DNA from: CAZCFB01 sp964511535
Lineage (GTDB): Bacteria > Myxococcota_A > Polyangia > GCA-2747355 > CAZCFB01
DNA: 6,391 nucleotides
Direction: 5' to 3'
Assembly (NCBI GenBank): GCA_964511535.1
Contig: CAZEFW010000272.1
Coordinates: 1 to 6,391, forward strand
Below the pieces are notes generated by a model, which was given only the letters and a program-made list of their open reading frames with translations, was not told the origin of the DNA and searched no databases. Numbering within the stretch: position 1 is the first letter of the stretch; each line of letters begins with the position of its first letter. The translations under genes were made by a program, and so were the position numbers. Shown piece after piece: positions 1 through 5,708 of this stretch.

Positions 1-364
1 GTTGGCGGGGGCGGAGGCGGAGCCCAAGCCCGCGCCGGTGGCGCCGCCCAAGCCCGAGCCGGTGGCCAAGCCGAAGCCCAAGCCGAAGCCCAAGCCGAAG
101 CCCAAGCCGGTGGTCAAGCCGAAGCCCAAGCCGAAGCCCAAGCCGGCAGGCAAGGGGTGGCTGTTGCTCGGATCCACGCCCTGGACAAAGATCACGGTGG
201 ACGGCAAGGACACCGGGCTGACGACGCCCAAGAAGCTGCCGCTGTCAGCCGGGCGCCACACCATCAGGCTGCGCAACCCGAAGTTCAACATCGACAAGAC
301 CTTCAAGGTCATGGTCAAACCGGACGCCACGACCAAGGTGATCAAGCGGTACCCGGTTCAGTAG
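1..364 (+). CDS. PEGA-domain protein, C-terminal part (5' end outside window)
   Basis: The frame is open at the left edge and ends with TAG at 362-364. The TTG at position 2 is probably an internal Leu codon, not the start. About 120 residues are visible. First comes an Ala/Pro/Lys-rich stretch, then an almost pure Lys-Pro linker (visible residues 23-48), then a compact domain (about 52-117). That domain shows the PEGA pattern: a hydrophobic strand, 'TPWTKITVDGKDTG', then 'LPLSAGRHTIRLRNP' and a final beta-strand segment. In Myxococcota such domains often sit at the C terminus of Ser/Thr protein kinases or envelope proteins, on the outer side of the membrane behind a TonB-like Pro-Lys spacer. 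The catalytic or N-terminal portion is not visible, so whether this is a kinase cannot be decided. The gene converges on the ferredoxin gene. Confidence 0.8.
   Translation, partial: LAGAEAEPKPAPVAPPKPEPVAKPKPKPKPKPKPKPVVKPKPKPKPKPAGKGWLLLGSTPWTKITVDGKDTGLTTPKKLPLSAGRHTIRLRNPKFNIDKTFKVMVKPDATTKVIKRYPVQ
68..145 (+). repeat. 12-bp tandem repeat encoding the Lys-Pro linker
   Basis: Copies of AAGCCGAAGCCC are arranged in two blocks (68-109 and 116-145) separated by two Val codons. They encode alternating Lys-Pro, an extended rigid cationic spacer like that of TonB. Near-identical codon use across copies suggests recent expansion by slippage or unequal recombination. Confidence 0.8.
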
Positions 365-397
365 CCAGTCCCGCCGATTCGCAGCCCCCTGCACTCC

Positions 398-489
398 CCG
401 TAGCTGTAGCCGTCAACGAAGGTAGCCGTAGCCGCGTGATTGGCTACGGTTCGGCTACGGTTCGGCTGCGGCCAGGGCTACGGTTACGG
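398..489. terminator. Nested inverted-repeat structure between convergent genes, candidate bidirectional terminator
   Basis: CCGTAGCTGTAGCC (398-411) pairs along its full 14 bases with GGCTACGGTTACGG (476-489), using two G-U wobbles. Inside it, CCGTAGCC (426-433) pairs perfectly with GGCTACGG (442-449) around an 8-base loop. The right arm also contains an 11-bp direct repeat, GGCTACGGTTC, at 442-452 and 453-463, with a partial third copy at 464-471. The structure fills the gap between two converging stop codons, which fits a shared terminator. There is no clear T-tract, so intrinsic termination is inferred only. It could instead be a dispersed intergenic repeat family built on GTAGCC. A run of eight G follows at 495-502. 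Confidence 0.55.
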
Positions 490-507
490 CTGGAGGGGGG
501 GGTAGAT

Positions 508-1494
508 CTACTCGGGGGGCTTGAGCGAAGCCTCGTCGATGTCCCACTTGGCTTCTTCTTCTTCCAGGGCTTTCTTCTTGGCCTCGGCCTTGGCTTCGGC
601 GTCGGGCTCCTGGGCTGATTTGGCTTCAGCTTCAGGTGCAGCTTCAGCTTCAGCATCAGCATCAGCATCAGCTTCAGGTGCAGCATCAGCATCAGCTTCA
701 GGTGCAGCATCAGTTTCAGGTGCAGCTGCAGCTTCGGCTTCAGCTTCAGGTGCGGCTTCAGCTTCGGCTTCAGGTGCGGCTTCAGCTTCAGCTTCAGGTG
801 CGGCTTCAGCTTCAGCCTCAGCTTCAGGTGCAGCTTCAGCGTCAGCCTCGGGCTCGGCTTTGGCGTCAGGCTCGGCCTTGGGCTCGGCGTCAGCCTCGGG
901 TGCAGCTTCGGCCTCGGGCTCAGCTTCGGCGTCTGCCTCGGGTGCAGCCTTGGCCTCTTCTTCTGCCTTCTTGGCGGCCTCTTCTTCGGCGGCCTTTGCC
1001 GCGGCCTCTTCTTCTGCGGCCTTTGCTGCGGCCTCTTCTTCTGCCTTCTTTTTGGCCGCTGCCTCTTTCTTCTTCTTGGCCAGCTCTGCCTTCTTCTTGG
1101 CTTCGGCCTTGGCCTCCTCCAGCTTGATGGCGGCTGCCTCGAGGTACGCGGCTGGCTCCAGCTCCCCTGCGGCGCCGGTCATCTCCTCGAAGGGGATTCC
1201 GATGGGGCGGGTACGTACCTCCACATCACCCTGGACCTCCACCTGGCAGGCCATGCGCTGCTCGCCGCTGATGCGGCCCATGCGCTCGGGCAGGGTGGGC
1301 TTGGAGACCTGGGAATCCGCCGGAATCCAGACCTTGCAGCGGCCGCAGATGCCCAGGCCGGAGCAGTTCCAGCTGGGCCACATGCCCCGGTAGACCAGGA
1401 CGTCGTTGTCATCGGCCACGTCGAGCAATGAGGTCCCCTCGGGGACATCAACGGAGAGGTATTCATTCAAGAAATGAACTTTAGGCACGGACAT
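508..1494 (-). CDS. [2Fe-2S] ferredoxin-domain protein with long Ala/Glu/Lys/Pro-rich tail
   Basis: The 328-residue protein starts with a plant/adrenodoxin-type [2Fe-2S] ferredoxin domain (about residues 4-100). Its cysteines, C44-x5-C50-x2-C53 and C83, are the full cluster-binding set, with the usual glycines around the first three ('NCSGLGICGRC'). It should therefore be an electron carrier; the partner is unknown. After residue 120 come a Lys/Glu/Ala stretch resembling TolA helical domain II (about 124-184), then an acidic Ala/Glu/Asp/Pro repeat (about 184-290). A mixed tail ending 'KWDIDEASLKPPE' closes the protein. There is no signal peptide, so a cytoplasmic location is likely. Ordinary ferredoxins of this type are near 100 residues, so about two thirds of the protein is extra. 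The gene lies 43 bp downstream of the protease gene on the same strand. The ATG at 1494 directly abuts GGGAGG; the GTG two codons later (1488) has better spacing and may be the true start. Confidence 0.85.
   Translation of the reverse strand: MSVPKVHFLNEYLSVDVPEGTSLLDVADDNDVLVYRGMWPSWNCSGLGICGRCKVWIPADSQVSKPTLPERMGRISGEQRMACQVEVQGDVEVRTRPIGIPFEEMTGAAGELEPAAYLEAAAIKLEEAKAEAKKKAELAKKKKEAAAKKKAEEEAAAKAAEEEAAAKAAEEEAAKKAEEEAKAAPEADAEAEPEAEAAPEADAEPKAEPDAKAEPEADAEAAPEAEAEAEAAPEAEAEAAPEAEAEAAPEAEAEAAAAPETDAAPEADADAAPEADADADAEAEAAPEAEAKSAQEPDAEAKAEAKKKALEEEEAKWDIDEASLKPPE
627..945 (-). repeat. In-frame minisatellite encoding Ala-Pro-Glu-Ala-rich tail of the ferredoxin protein
   Basis: On the minus strand this region is built of imperfect repeats of GCACCTGAAGCTGAAGCT-like units. 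They encode variants of APEAEAEA, APEADA and PEADAEAEP, in blocks of 6 to 12 residues. The repeats nearest the gene's 3' end (roughly 630-850) are the most uniform, while those at 850-945 have drifted (GCC/GAG codons). Copy-number changes would stay in frame, so tail length could vary between strains. The long frame on the opposite strand is an artefact of this repeat. Confidence 0.8.
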
Positions 1495-1500
1495 CCTCCC
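1495..1500 (-). promoter_or_regulatory. Ribosome binding site of the ferredoxin gene; bears on start choice
   Basis: The minus strand reads GGGAGG immediately before the ATG at 1494, leaving no spacer. The in-frame GTG at 1488-1486 has a 6-base spacer, the usual optimum. By the usual spacing rule, translation could start at this GTG and give a protein two residues shorter. Confidence 0.5.
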
Positions 1501-1537
1501 ATTTGCGCCCGCACCATAGATCCGCCCGCCGCCGGGT

Positions 1538-3049
1538 TCAACCTTTTCGTGAACGGGCCAGCATTCCGAGCAGCAGCAACCCCCAGAGCAGCGCGGGCTC
1601 CGGGTGGGGCGAAACGGAGCAACCCCCGAATCCCTGGCTCGACACCGAGCCGCCGCCTGGCCCCGGCGTGCCCCCGGCGCCGTTGCCCTGGCCGTTGCCT
1701 GGCGTGGTCATCTTTCCGCCGCCAGCGCTCGCCACCCTGGCCAGGGCCGCCTCCGCGTTTACGAGTCCTGCGCCGCACCCTTTCTGGCACTTGCTCACCG
1801 GGTTGGCGGTCTGGCGCAGCGCGGCGAGCGCCTCGGGGCCGGTGAGGGTCCCGCGCAGCGAGGCCATGAGGGAGATGACGCCGGCGACCATGGGCGCGGC
1901 CTGGGAGGTGCCCTCGTAGAAGCGGTAGCTGAAGCTGTTGCTCTTGCTGTCGTGCAGCGGCCCCAGGACGCCGGCCTTGCATGGCTTGCCCTGGCACTTG
2001 AGGCCCCCCGGCAGGGTCTGGCTCACGTTGCCCCCCGGCGCCATGATGTCCACCACCTTGCCGTGGTTGCTGTATGGCGCGCGCTTGAGGTCATATTGCA
2101 CCGCACCGACGGTGATGACCCCGGCGATGGACGCCGGGTAGACGTTGCCTGCGTTCTGGTTGGTGTTCCCCGCCGCGGCCACCACGATGGAGCCCCTGGC
2201 CTGGGCTGCCTGGACGGCGGCCGTCAAGGACTGCCCGACGTTGGCCGCGCCGAAGCTAAGGTTGATCACCTTGGCCATGTTCTTGTTGGCGGGTACGCCC
2301 GGGATGGCGATACCGGCCGACCACTTGATGGCGGCGATGACATCGGAGTCCAGGCCGTTGCCTGCCTTGACGCCGAGGGCACGCACGGGCAGCACCTTGC
2401 ACCGCCAGTCCACTCCCGCCATGCCCACGTTGTTGTTGGTGTTCGCCGCCAGTACGCCTGCCACGTGGGTCCCGTGGTGGCCGGTGGAGTTCAGGTTATC
2501 CGTTCCGTTGTCCTTGGGGTTGGCGTCCCAGCTATCCCCGTCCCCCGCGCTGGACGGCTTGGAGACGAAGTCGTAGCCGGGCAGGAGCCGCCCCTTGAGG
2601 TCCGGGTGACCGGGCAAGATCCCGGTGTCGACCACGGCCACCACCACGCCCTTGCTGCCAGTGGTGCGGTTCCATGCCCGCGGCATCTTGATGGCGGTGA
2701 GGTTCCACTGGTAGGCGAAGTGCGGGTCGTTGGGCAGGGCGAAGGGGCGCCTGCGGAAGTTCGGCTCGGCGTGAACCACCTCCCGGAGGCCCTCGAGGGA
2801 GACCAGCGCGGCCCGGGTCGCCCGCTCGGTCTTGCGGTCGAGCTCGTAGTGCCACAGACCCTGGCCGAGGTCACGCTGTCGCGCGATGGGGTAGCCGGCG
2901 ATGGAGGTGAAGCGGATGCGGGAGTCCGCGCTGTCCCACTGCACCAGCAGCTCACCTGGCGCGTAGGGCAGGTCGTCCGGCCCGGCGTGGGCCTCTGCCC
3001 TGGCCATCAGCGTGGCGGCGAGGAGCAGGAGCGGGAGCAGGGGACGCAT
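1538..3049 (-). CDS. Secreted subtilisin-like (S8) serine protease with prodomain and MYXO-CTERM-type anchor
   Basis: With ATG at 3049 the protein has 503 residues and opens directly with a signal peptide (MRPLLPLLLLAATLMARAEA, cleavage near residue 20-22). A TTG 18 bp upstream would add six residues before that peptide and is less likely. Residues about 28-100 resemble an N-terminal S8 prodomain ('GELLVQWD', 'VVHAEPNF'), which would act as chaperone and inhibitor until cleaved. The catalytic domain (about 120-440) keeps every key residue: D141 in 'VVAVVDTGI', H192 in 'HGTHVAGV', oxyanion N295 in 'AAAGN' and S382 in 'GTSQAAPMVAG'. An active endopeptidase is therefore expected. A Gly/Pro/Asn linker (about 443-475) leads to 'GGCS' (C477), a short hydrophobic helix and 'RSRKG', the pattern of the MYXO-CTERM sorting signal. 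This implies cell-surface anchoring or processed release. Substrates cannot be deduced. It is divergent from the pilus genes and probably in an operon with the ferredoxin gene. Confidence 0.93.
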   Translation of the reverse strand: MRPLLPLLLLAATLMARAEAHAGPDDLPYAPGELLVQWDSADSRIRFTSIAGYPIARQRDLGQGLWHYELDRKTERATRAALVSLEGLREVVHAEPNFRRRPFALPNDPHFAYQWNLTAIKMPRAWNRTTGSKGVVVAVVDTGILPGHPDLKGRLLPGYDFVSKPSSAGDGDSWDANPKDNGTDNLNSTGHHGTHVAGVLAANTNNNVGMAGVDWRCKVLPVRALGVKAGNGLDSDVIAAIKWSAGIAIPGVPANKNMAKVINLSFGAANVGQSLTAAVQAAQARGSIVVAAAGNTNQNAGNVYPASIAGVITVGAVQYDLKRAPYSNHGKVVDIMAPGGNVSQTLPGGLKCQGKPCKAGVLGPLHDSKSNSFSYRFYEGTSQAAPMVAGVISLMASLRGTLTGPEALAALRQTANPVSKCQKGCGAGLVNAEAALARVASAGGGKMTTPGNGQGNGAGGTPGPGGGSVSSQGFGGCSVSPHPEPALLWGLLLLGMLARSRKG

Positions 3050-3288
3050 GCCTTGCAATAGGTGCAACCGGCGTACCAGCCGCGTTCAGCCTCGCAAGTC
3101 CCTGAAATCACGTGATCGGAACCGGTACCTGGGGCCCATGGTCCCACCCGGGCGTCGCTGCCAGGCCGCATGGTGGGGGTGCAGACCCCATCGGTACATT
3201 GACGGATGGCGGCCCGGGCACGAGACGGTGTATTCTGCTGTCATACCATCAGAGGGGTCCACCTGTGGCCCCGGGGAGACCAAAGAAA
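3050..3288. promoter_or_regulatory. Divergent intergenic region between protease and pilin genes
   Basis: This 239-bp stretch must hold the promoters for both directions. It contains a perfect 10-bp palindrome, ATCACGTGAT (3107-3116). It also holds an imperfect dyad, TGGGGCC-cat-GGTCCCA (3130-3146, six of seven pairs), and a small hairpin, GGGGT-gcag-ACCCC (3176-3189). These are plausible operator or leader elements but are unassigned. No convincing sigma-70 or sigma-54 promoter pair was found, and I see none of the conserved core sequences of the c-di-GMP riboswitch, which in some bacteria precedes pilin genes. Confidence 0.45.
3273..3278 (+). promoter_or_regulatory. Ribosome binding site of the pilin gene
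   Basis: GGGGAG lies 10 bases before the ATG at 3289. This supports that ATG over in-frame upstream codons, which would add about 59 residues before the pilin leader. Confidence 0.6.
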
Positions 3289-3558
3289 ATGCTCGCCAAG
3301 TTCAAGGCCCGCTTCCTCAAGGACCAGCGCGGTCAGGGTATGACCGAGTACATCATCATCGTCGCCCTCATCGCCATCGCCGCCATCGGCGTGGTCACCA
3401 TCTTTGGCGACAACATCCGCGACCTGTTCGCCGGCGCGACCAACGCCCTGGCGGGCGAGACCAAGGTCAAGGTGGGCACCGAGAAGGCCCGCGCCACCCA
3501 CACCAAGACCAAGACGCTGAAGAACTTCGCCCAGGACAACAAGGGCAGTATGAAGTAG
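3289..3558 (+). CDS. flp: Flp-type IVb pilin (Tad pilus major subunit)
   Basis: This 89-residue prepilin is the probable structural subunit of the Tad pilus. It has a short basic leader (MLAKFKARFLKDQRG) followed by the Flp processing motif G/xxxxEY, here G15 | Q-G-M-T-E20-Y21. A hydrophobic segment follows (about 22-41, 'IIIVALIAIAAIGVV'). Cleavage after G15 by the prepilin peptidase encoded next door would release a mature pilin of 74 residues. The C-terminal part (about 55-89) is rich in Lys, Thr and Ala and has no predicted membrane segment; many classical Flp pilins are shorter. The ATG was chosen because it has a ribosome binding site and yields a normal leader. The stop codon lies inside a strong hairpin. 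The gene is first in the plus-strand cluster. Confidence 0.88.
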   Translation: MLAKFKARFLKDQRGQGMTEYIIIVALIAIAAIGVVTIFGDNIRDLFAGATNALAGETKVKVGTEKARATHTKTKTLKNFAQDNKGSMK

Positions 3559-3589
3559 CGAACGGGACTGCGTCCCGACCGCTACTTCA
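3551..3589 (+). terminator. Strong hairpin overlapping the pilin stop codon, candidate attenuator or mRNA 3' stabiliser
   Basis: TGAAGTAGCG (3551-3560) pairs perfectly with CGCTACTTCA (3580-3589). Inside, CGGGAC (3563-3568) pairs perfectly with GTCCCG (3572-3577) around the 3-base loop TGC. Only a 2x2 mismatch separates the two stems, so 16 pairs form in 39 bases. The left arm includes the TAG stop. No T-run follows, so it may protect the pilin mRNA end or cause partial termination. Either would give more pilin than downstream assembly proteins, a common need in pilus operons. Confidence 0.65.
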
Positions 3590-3627
3590 GGCCTCAGGCT
3601 TCAGGCTTCAGGCTTCAGGCTTCAAGC
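3586..3627 (+). repeat. Six tandem heptamers (TTCAGGC)
   Basis: The units are TTCAGGC at 3586, CTCAGGC at 3593, TTCAGGC at 3600, 3607 and 3614, and TTCAAGC at 3621. The array starts inside the right arm of the preceding hairpin. Its end forms the small palindrome AGGCTT-c-AAGCCT (3617-3629). It is non-coding and lies between the pilin and peptidase genes. The perfect central copies suggest slippage. Confidence 0.85.
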
Positions 3628-3657
3628 CTTTCGCGCAGCAGTTTCGCTCGACTGCCC

Positions 3658-4203
3658 GTGCCTCCAACTCTGATCCCCGATGTCGTCTGCGTGGCCATCT
3701 GCCTGGTGGCCACGGTCATTGATCTGCGTACGGAGCGGATCCCCAACTGGCTCACGGGATCCGGCGTGCTGCTGGGGCTGAGCCTCAACCTGGTCACCCA
3801 CTGGATCCATGGCGGCTTCGACGCGGGTTTCTCCCAGGGGTTGCTCCTGTCCCTGGTGGGCGCGCTGGCGCTGTTGGCCTCATTCGGGCTGATGGGCCTG
3901 CTCGGCTTCGTGGGCATGGGCGACGTCAAGCTGATGGCGGCGGTGGGCGCGCTACTGCGCTGGCCGGACGCCCTGTGGGCGCTGGTGTACGTCACCCTGT
4001 GGGGCGGGGTGCTGGCGCTGTTGTACGCCCTGGTCAGAGGACAACTCGGGCGCGTGCTGGGCAACCTGCTGGCCCTGGCCCGGGGACGCAAAGGAGAGCG
4101 CGAAGCGGTGCAGCTACACCGGATCCCGTACGGCTCCGCCATCCTGCTCGGCGCCGCCTGGGCGGCCGGCCGCCACTACTTCGTCGCGCTCCAGATTCCT
4201 TGA
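3658..4203 (+). CDS. cpaA: Prepilin peptidase, A24 family, CpaA/TadV type
   Basis: This 181-residue integral inner-membrane aspartyl protease would remove the Flp leader on the cytoplasmic face. The two catalytic aspartates are visible: D22 in 'ATVIDLRTERIPN' and D89 in the GxGD motif 'GMGDVKLMAA'. Several hydrophobic segments surround them (about 9-21, 33-47, 60-86, 93-122 and 160-180), as expected for a polytopic enzyme. The length matches the short Tad peptidases, which lack the N-terminal methyltransferase domain of PilD. The start is taken as GTG at 3658, the first start in the open frame after the repeat spacer. It has no evident ribosome binding site, so the exact start is uncertain. 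A GTG at 3691 is possible but would leave little before D22. The gene lies 99 bp after the pilin and 37 bp before the secretin. Confidence 0.88.
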   Translation: MPPTLIPDVVCVAICLVATVIDLRTERIPNWLTGSGVLLGLSLNLVTHWIHGGFDAGFSQGLLLSLVGALALLASFGLMGLLGFVGMGDVKLMAAVGALLRWPDALWALVYVTLWGGVLALLYALVRGQLGRVLGNLLALARGRKGEREAVQLHRIPYGSAILLGAAWAAGRHYFVALQIP

Positions 4204-4240
4204 CCAAATTCCTGCTGTTAGGTAGTGTCTGCGGGTTCCC

Positions 4241-5656
4241 ATGACCAGACATATACTCAGCGTCCTCGTACTCTGTGCGGTACTGGCAGGCGCCCCCAAC
4301 CGGGCGCAGGCGGGCCGTACCCTGCGCCTGACCGTGGGCCAGTCCCAGACGGTGTCCGTACCGGGCACCATCACCAAGGTTCAGGTCTTCAACCCCGGCA
4401 TCGCCGACGTGGCCACCTACAGCACCAAGGGGGCCACGGTGGTGGGTGTCGACAAGGGCACCACCGAGATCTTGATCTCCTCCGGTAGCCGGAAGTTCAA
4501 GTTCACGGTGGTGGTCTCCGCGGTGGAGGTCAGCGGCCTGTACAAACAGGTTCGCGATTACCTCGGCCGCATCGAGGGGATCTATCCGCGCATCTTCGGC
4601 GACAACGTGGTGATCTCAGGCTACGCCCTGACCGCTGAGGACTTCGGCCGCGCCAGCCGCGCCGTGGACATCTTCGGCAACAAGGTCTCCAACCAGGTGA
4701 GGTTCAAGCCGAGCGCGGTACAGCAGGTCAACCGGATCTTCCGCAAGAGCGGCCTCGGCAGCGTGCAGGTCAACCTCATGGGCGGCACGCTGTTCCTGGA
4801 GGGCGCGGTCTCGTCCAAGGGCGAGCTGGCCAAGGTCAACTCCCTGCTCAAGACCTTCGGCCTCAAGGTCGAGAACCTGCTCACCGTGGGCGGCGGCCGT
4901 CAGGTGCTCATCGACGTTCAGTTCGTGGAGATGCGCAAGGCCGGCCTCAACCGCATCGGCATCCAGTACCCGGGGTTGATCAGCTTGCAGGGCAAGGCGA
5001 CCATCGACGGCACCATCCCGATCTACCCCTCTGGCGGCACCAAGGTGGAGATGGACCTCAACTCGCCGCTGACCGCCAACCTGAACATCAACCTGCTCTT
5101 CTCCTCGGGCTACGCCAGGCTGCTGGCCCAGCCCAAGCTGGTGTGCGGCTCCGGCGAGGAGGCGACCTTCCACGTGGGCGGCGAGGTGCCGATCCCGCTG
5201 GTGTCGAGGGACGCGGTGAGCGTGGAGTGGAAGCCGTACGGCATCCGCCTGGGCATCAAGCCCACCGCTGACAGCCTGGGCAACATCAAGAGCGAGATCA
5301 TGGCCGAGGTGAGCGAGGTTGACACCTCGGTGCAGGTGCTCAACATCCCTGGCTTCAGGACGCGCAAGTTCAAGACCAACGTCTCGGTCAGGGACGGGGC
5401 GTCCATCGTGCTCAGCGGGCTGTTCACCAACAGCGAGGAGAAGGCGGTGAACAAGTTCCCGCTGCTGGGGCACATCCCGATCATCGGGGAGCTGTTCAAG
5501 TCGCGCGAGTTCAAGGAGAACAAGACCACCCTGGTGGTCTTCGTGACGCCCAAGGTGGTGACGTCCGAGCACCCGTGGGTGAAGAAGACCATCAAGGATA
5601 TGCAGAAGATGTACGAGGAATACGAGGACGAGGTCGGCTGGCAGGTCTTCGACTAG
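4241..5656 (+). CDS. cpaC: Tad pilus outer-membrane secretin, CpaC/RcpA type
   Basis: This 471-residue protein would form the gated outer-membrane ring through which the Flp pilus exits. A Sec signal peptide (residues 1-24, ending 'NRAQA') precedes the N-terminal pilus secretin domain (about 27-95). A BON-like region follows (about 97-155), then a second BON-like repeat (about 160-217), then the secretin beta-barrel domain (about 220-440). Hallmarks are 'GGEVPIP' (313-319), 'VEWKPYGIRL' (328-337), 'FPLLGHIPIIGELF' (406-419) and the closing strand 'LVVFVTPKVV' (431-440). A charged helical tail (445-471) may dock to the barrel or to a pilotin. No lipobox is seen. ATG 4241 is the first start after an in-frame stop at 4223; its ribosome binding site is weak. 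Length and order are normal for CpaC. Confidence 0.93.
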   Translation: MTRHILSVLVLCAVLAGAPNRAQAGRTLRLTVGQSQTVSVPGTITKVQVFNPGIADVATYSTKGATVVGVDKGTTEILISSGSRKFKFTVVVSAVEVSGLYKQVRDYLGRIEGIYPRIFGDNVVISGYALTAEDFGRASRAVDIFGNKVSNQVRFKPSAVQQVNRIFRKSGLGSVQVNLMGGTLFLEGAVSSKGELAKVNSLLKTFGLKVENLLTVGGGRQVLIDVQFVEMRKAGLNRIGIQYPGLISLQGKATIDGTIPIYPSGGTKVEMDLNSPLTANLNINLLFSSGYARLLAQPKLVCGSGEEATFHVGGEVPIPLVSRDAVSVEWKPYGIRLGIKPTADSLGNIKSEIMAEVSEVDTSVQVLNIPGFRTRKFKTNVSVRDGASIVLSGLFTNSEEKAVNKFPLLGHIPIIGELFKSREFKENKTTLVVFVTPKVVTSEHPWVKKTIKDMQKMYEEYEDEVGWQVFD

Positions 5657-5699
5657 GCCGGCACCTCATCTAGCAGTTTCACGCAACCTGTAGTCAGCC

Positions 5700-5704
5700 G
5701 GAGG
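5700..5704 (+). promoter_or_regulatory. Ribosome binding site of the FHA gene
   Basis: GGAGG lies four bases before the ATG at 5709, within a longer purine-rich GGAGGCGGA. It fixes the start of the FHA gene and shows it is independently well translated despite lying only 52 bp after the secretin stop. Confidence 0.75.
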
Positions 5705-5708
5705 CGGA

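Noticed and set aside
521..1393. A 290-codon plus-strand frame rich in Ser and Ala across the ferredoxin gene
   Set aside because: It is the antisense reading of the Ala/Glu repeat. The minus strand has the four cluster cysteines and a ribosome binding site.
1604..3061. A 485-codon plus-strand open frame opposite the protease
   Set aside because: The opposite strand encodes a complete subtilase with catalytic triad and signal peptide. The plus-strand translation shows no recognisable domain and results from high GC third positions.
3199..3236. TTGACG (3199) with TATTCT (3231) as a sigma-70 promoter for the pilin
   Set aside because: The 26-bp gap is far from the usual 16-18 bp, and no better pair was found.
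3050..3288. A c-di-GMP riboswitch ahead of the pilin
   Set aside because: The conserved core and tetraloop-receptor sequences are not visible; only short unrelated hairpins are present.
3586..3627. Heptamer array considered as a CRISPR array
   Set aside because: The units are 7 bp and contiguous, with no spacers.
3586..3850. Relation between the spacer heptamer TTCAGGC and the CTTCAGG-rich ferredoxin repeat at 627-945
   Set aside because: The periods differ (7 against multiples of 6), and the ferredoxin repeat is explained by Glu and Ala codons. The similarity is probably chance.
4616..5572. A 318-codon minus-strand frame opposite the secretin
   Set aside because: It is a His/Leu/Ala-rich shadow of the secretin codons, and the secretin is unambiguous.
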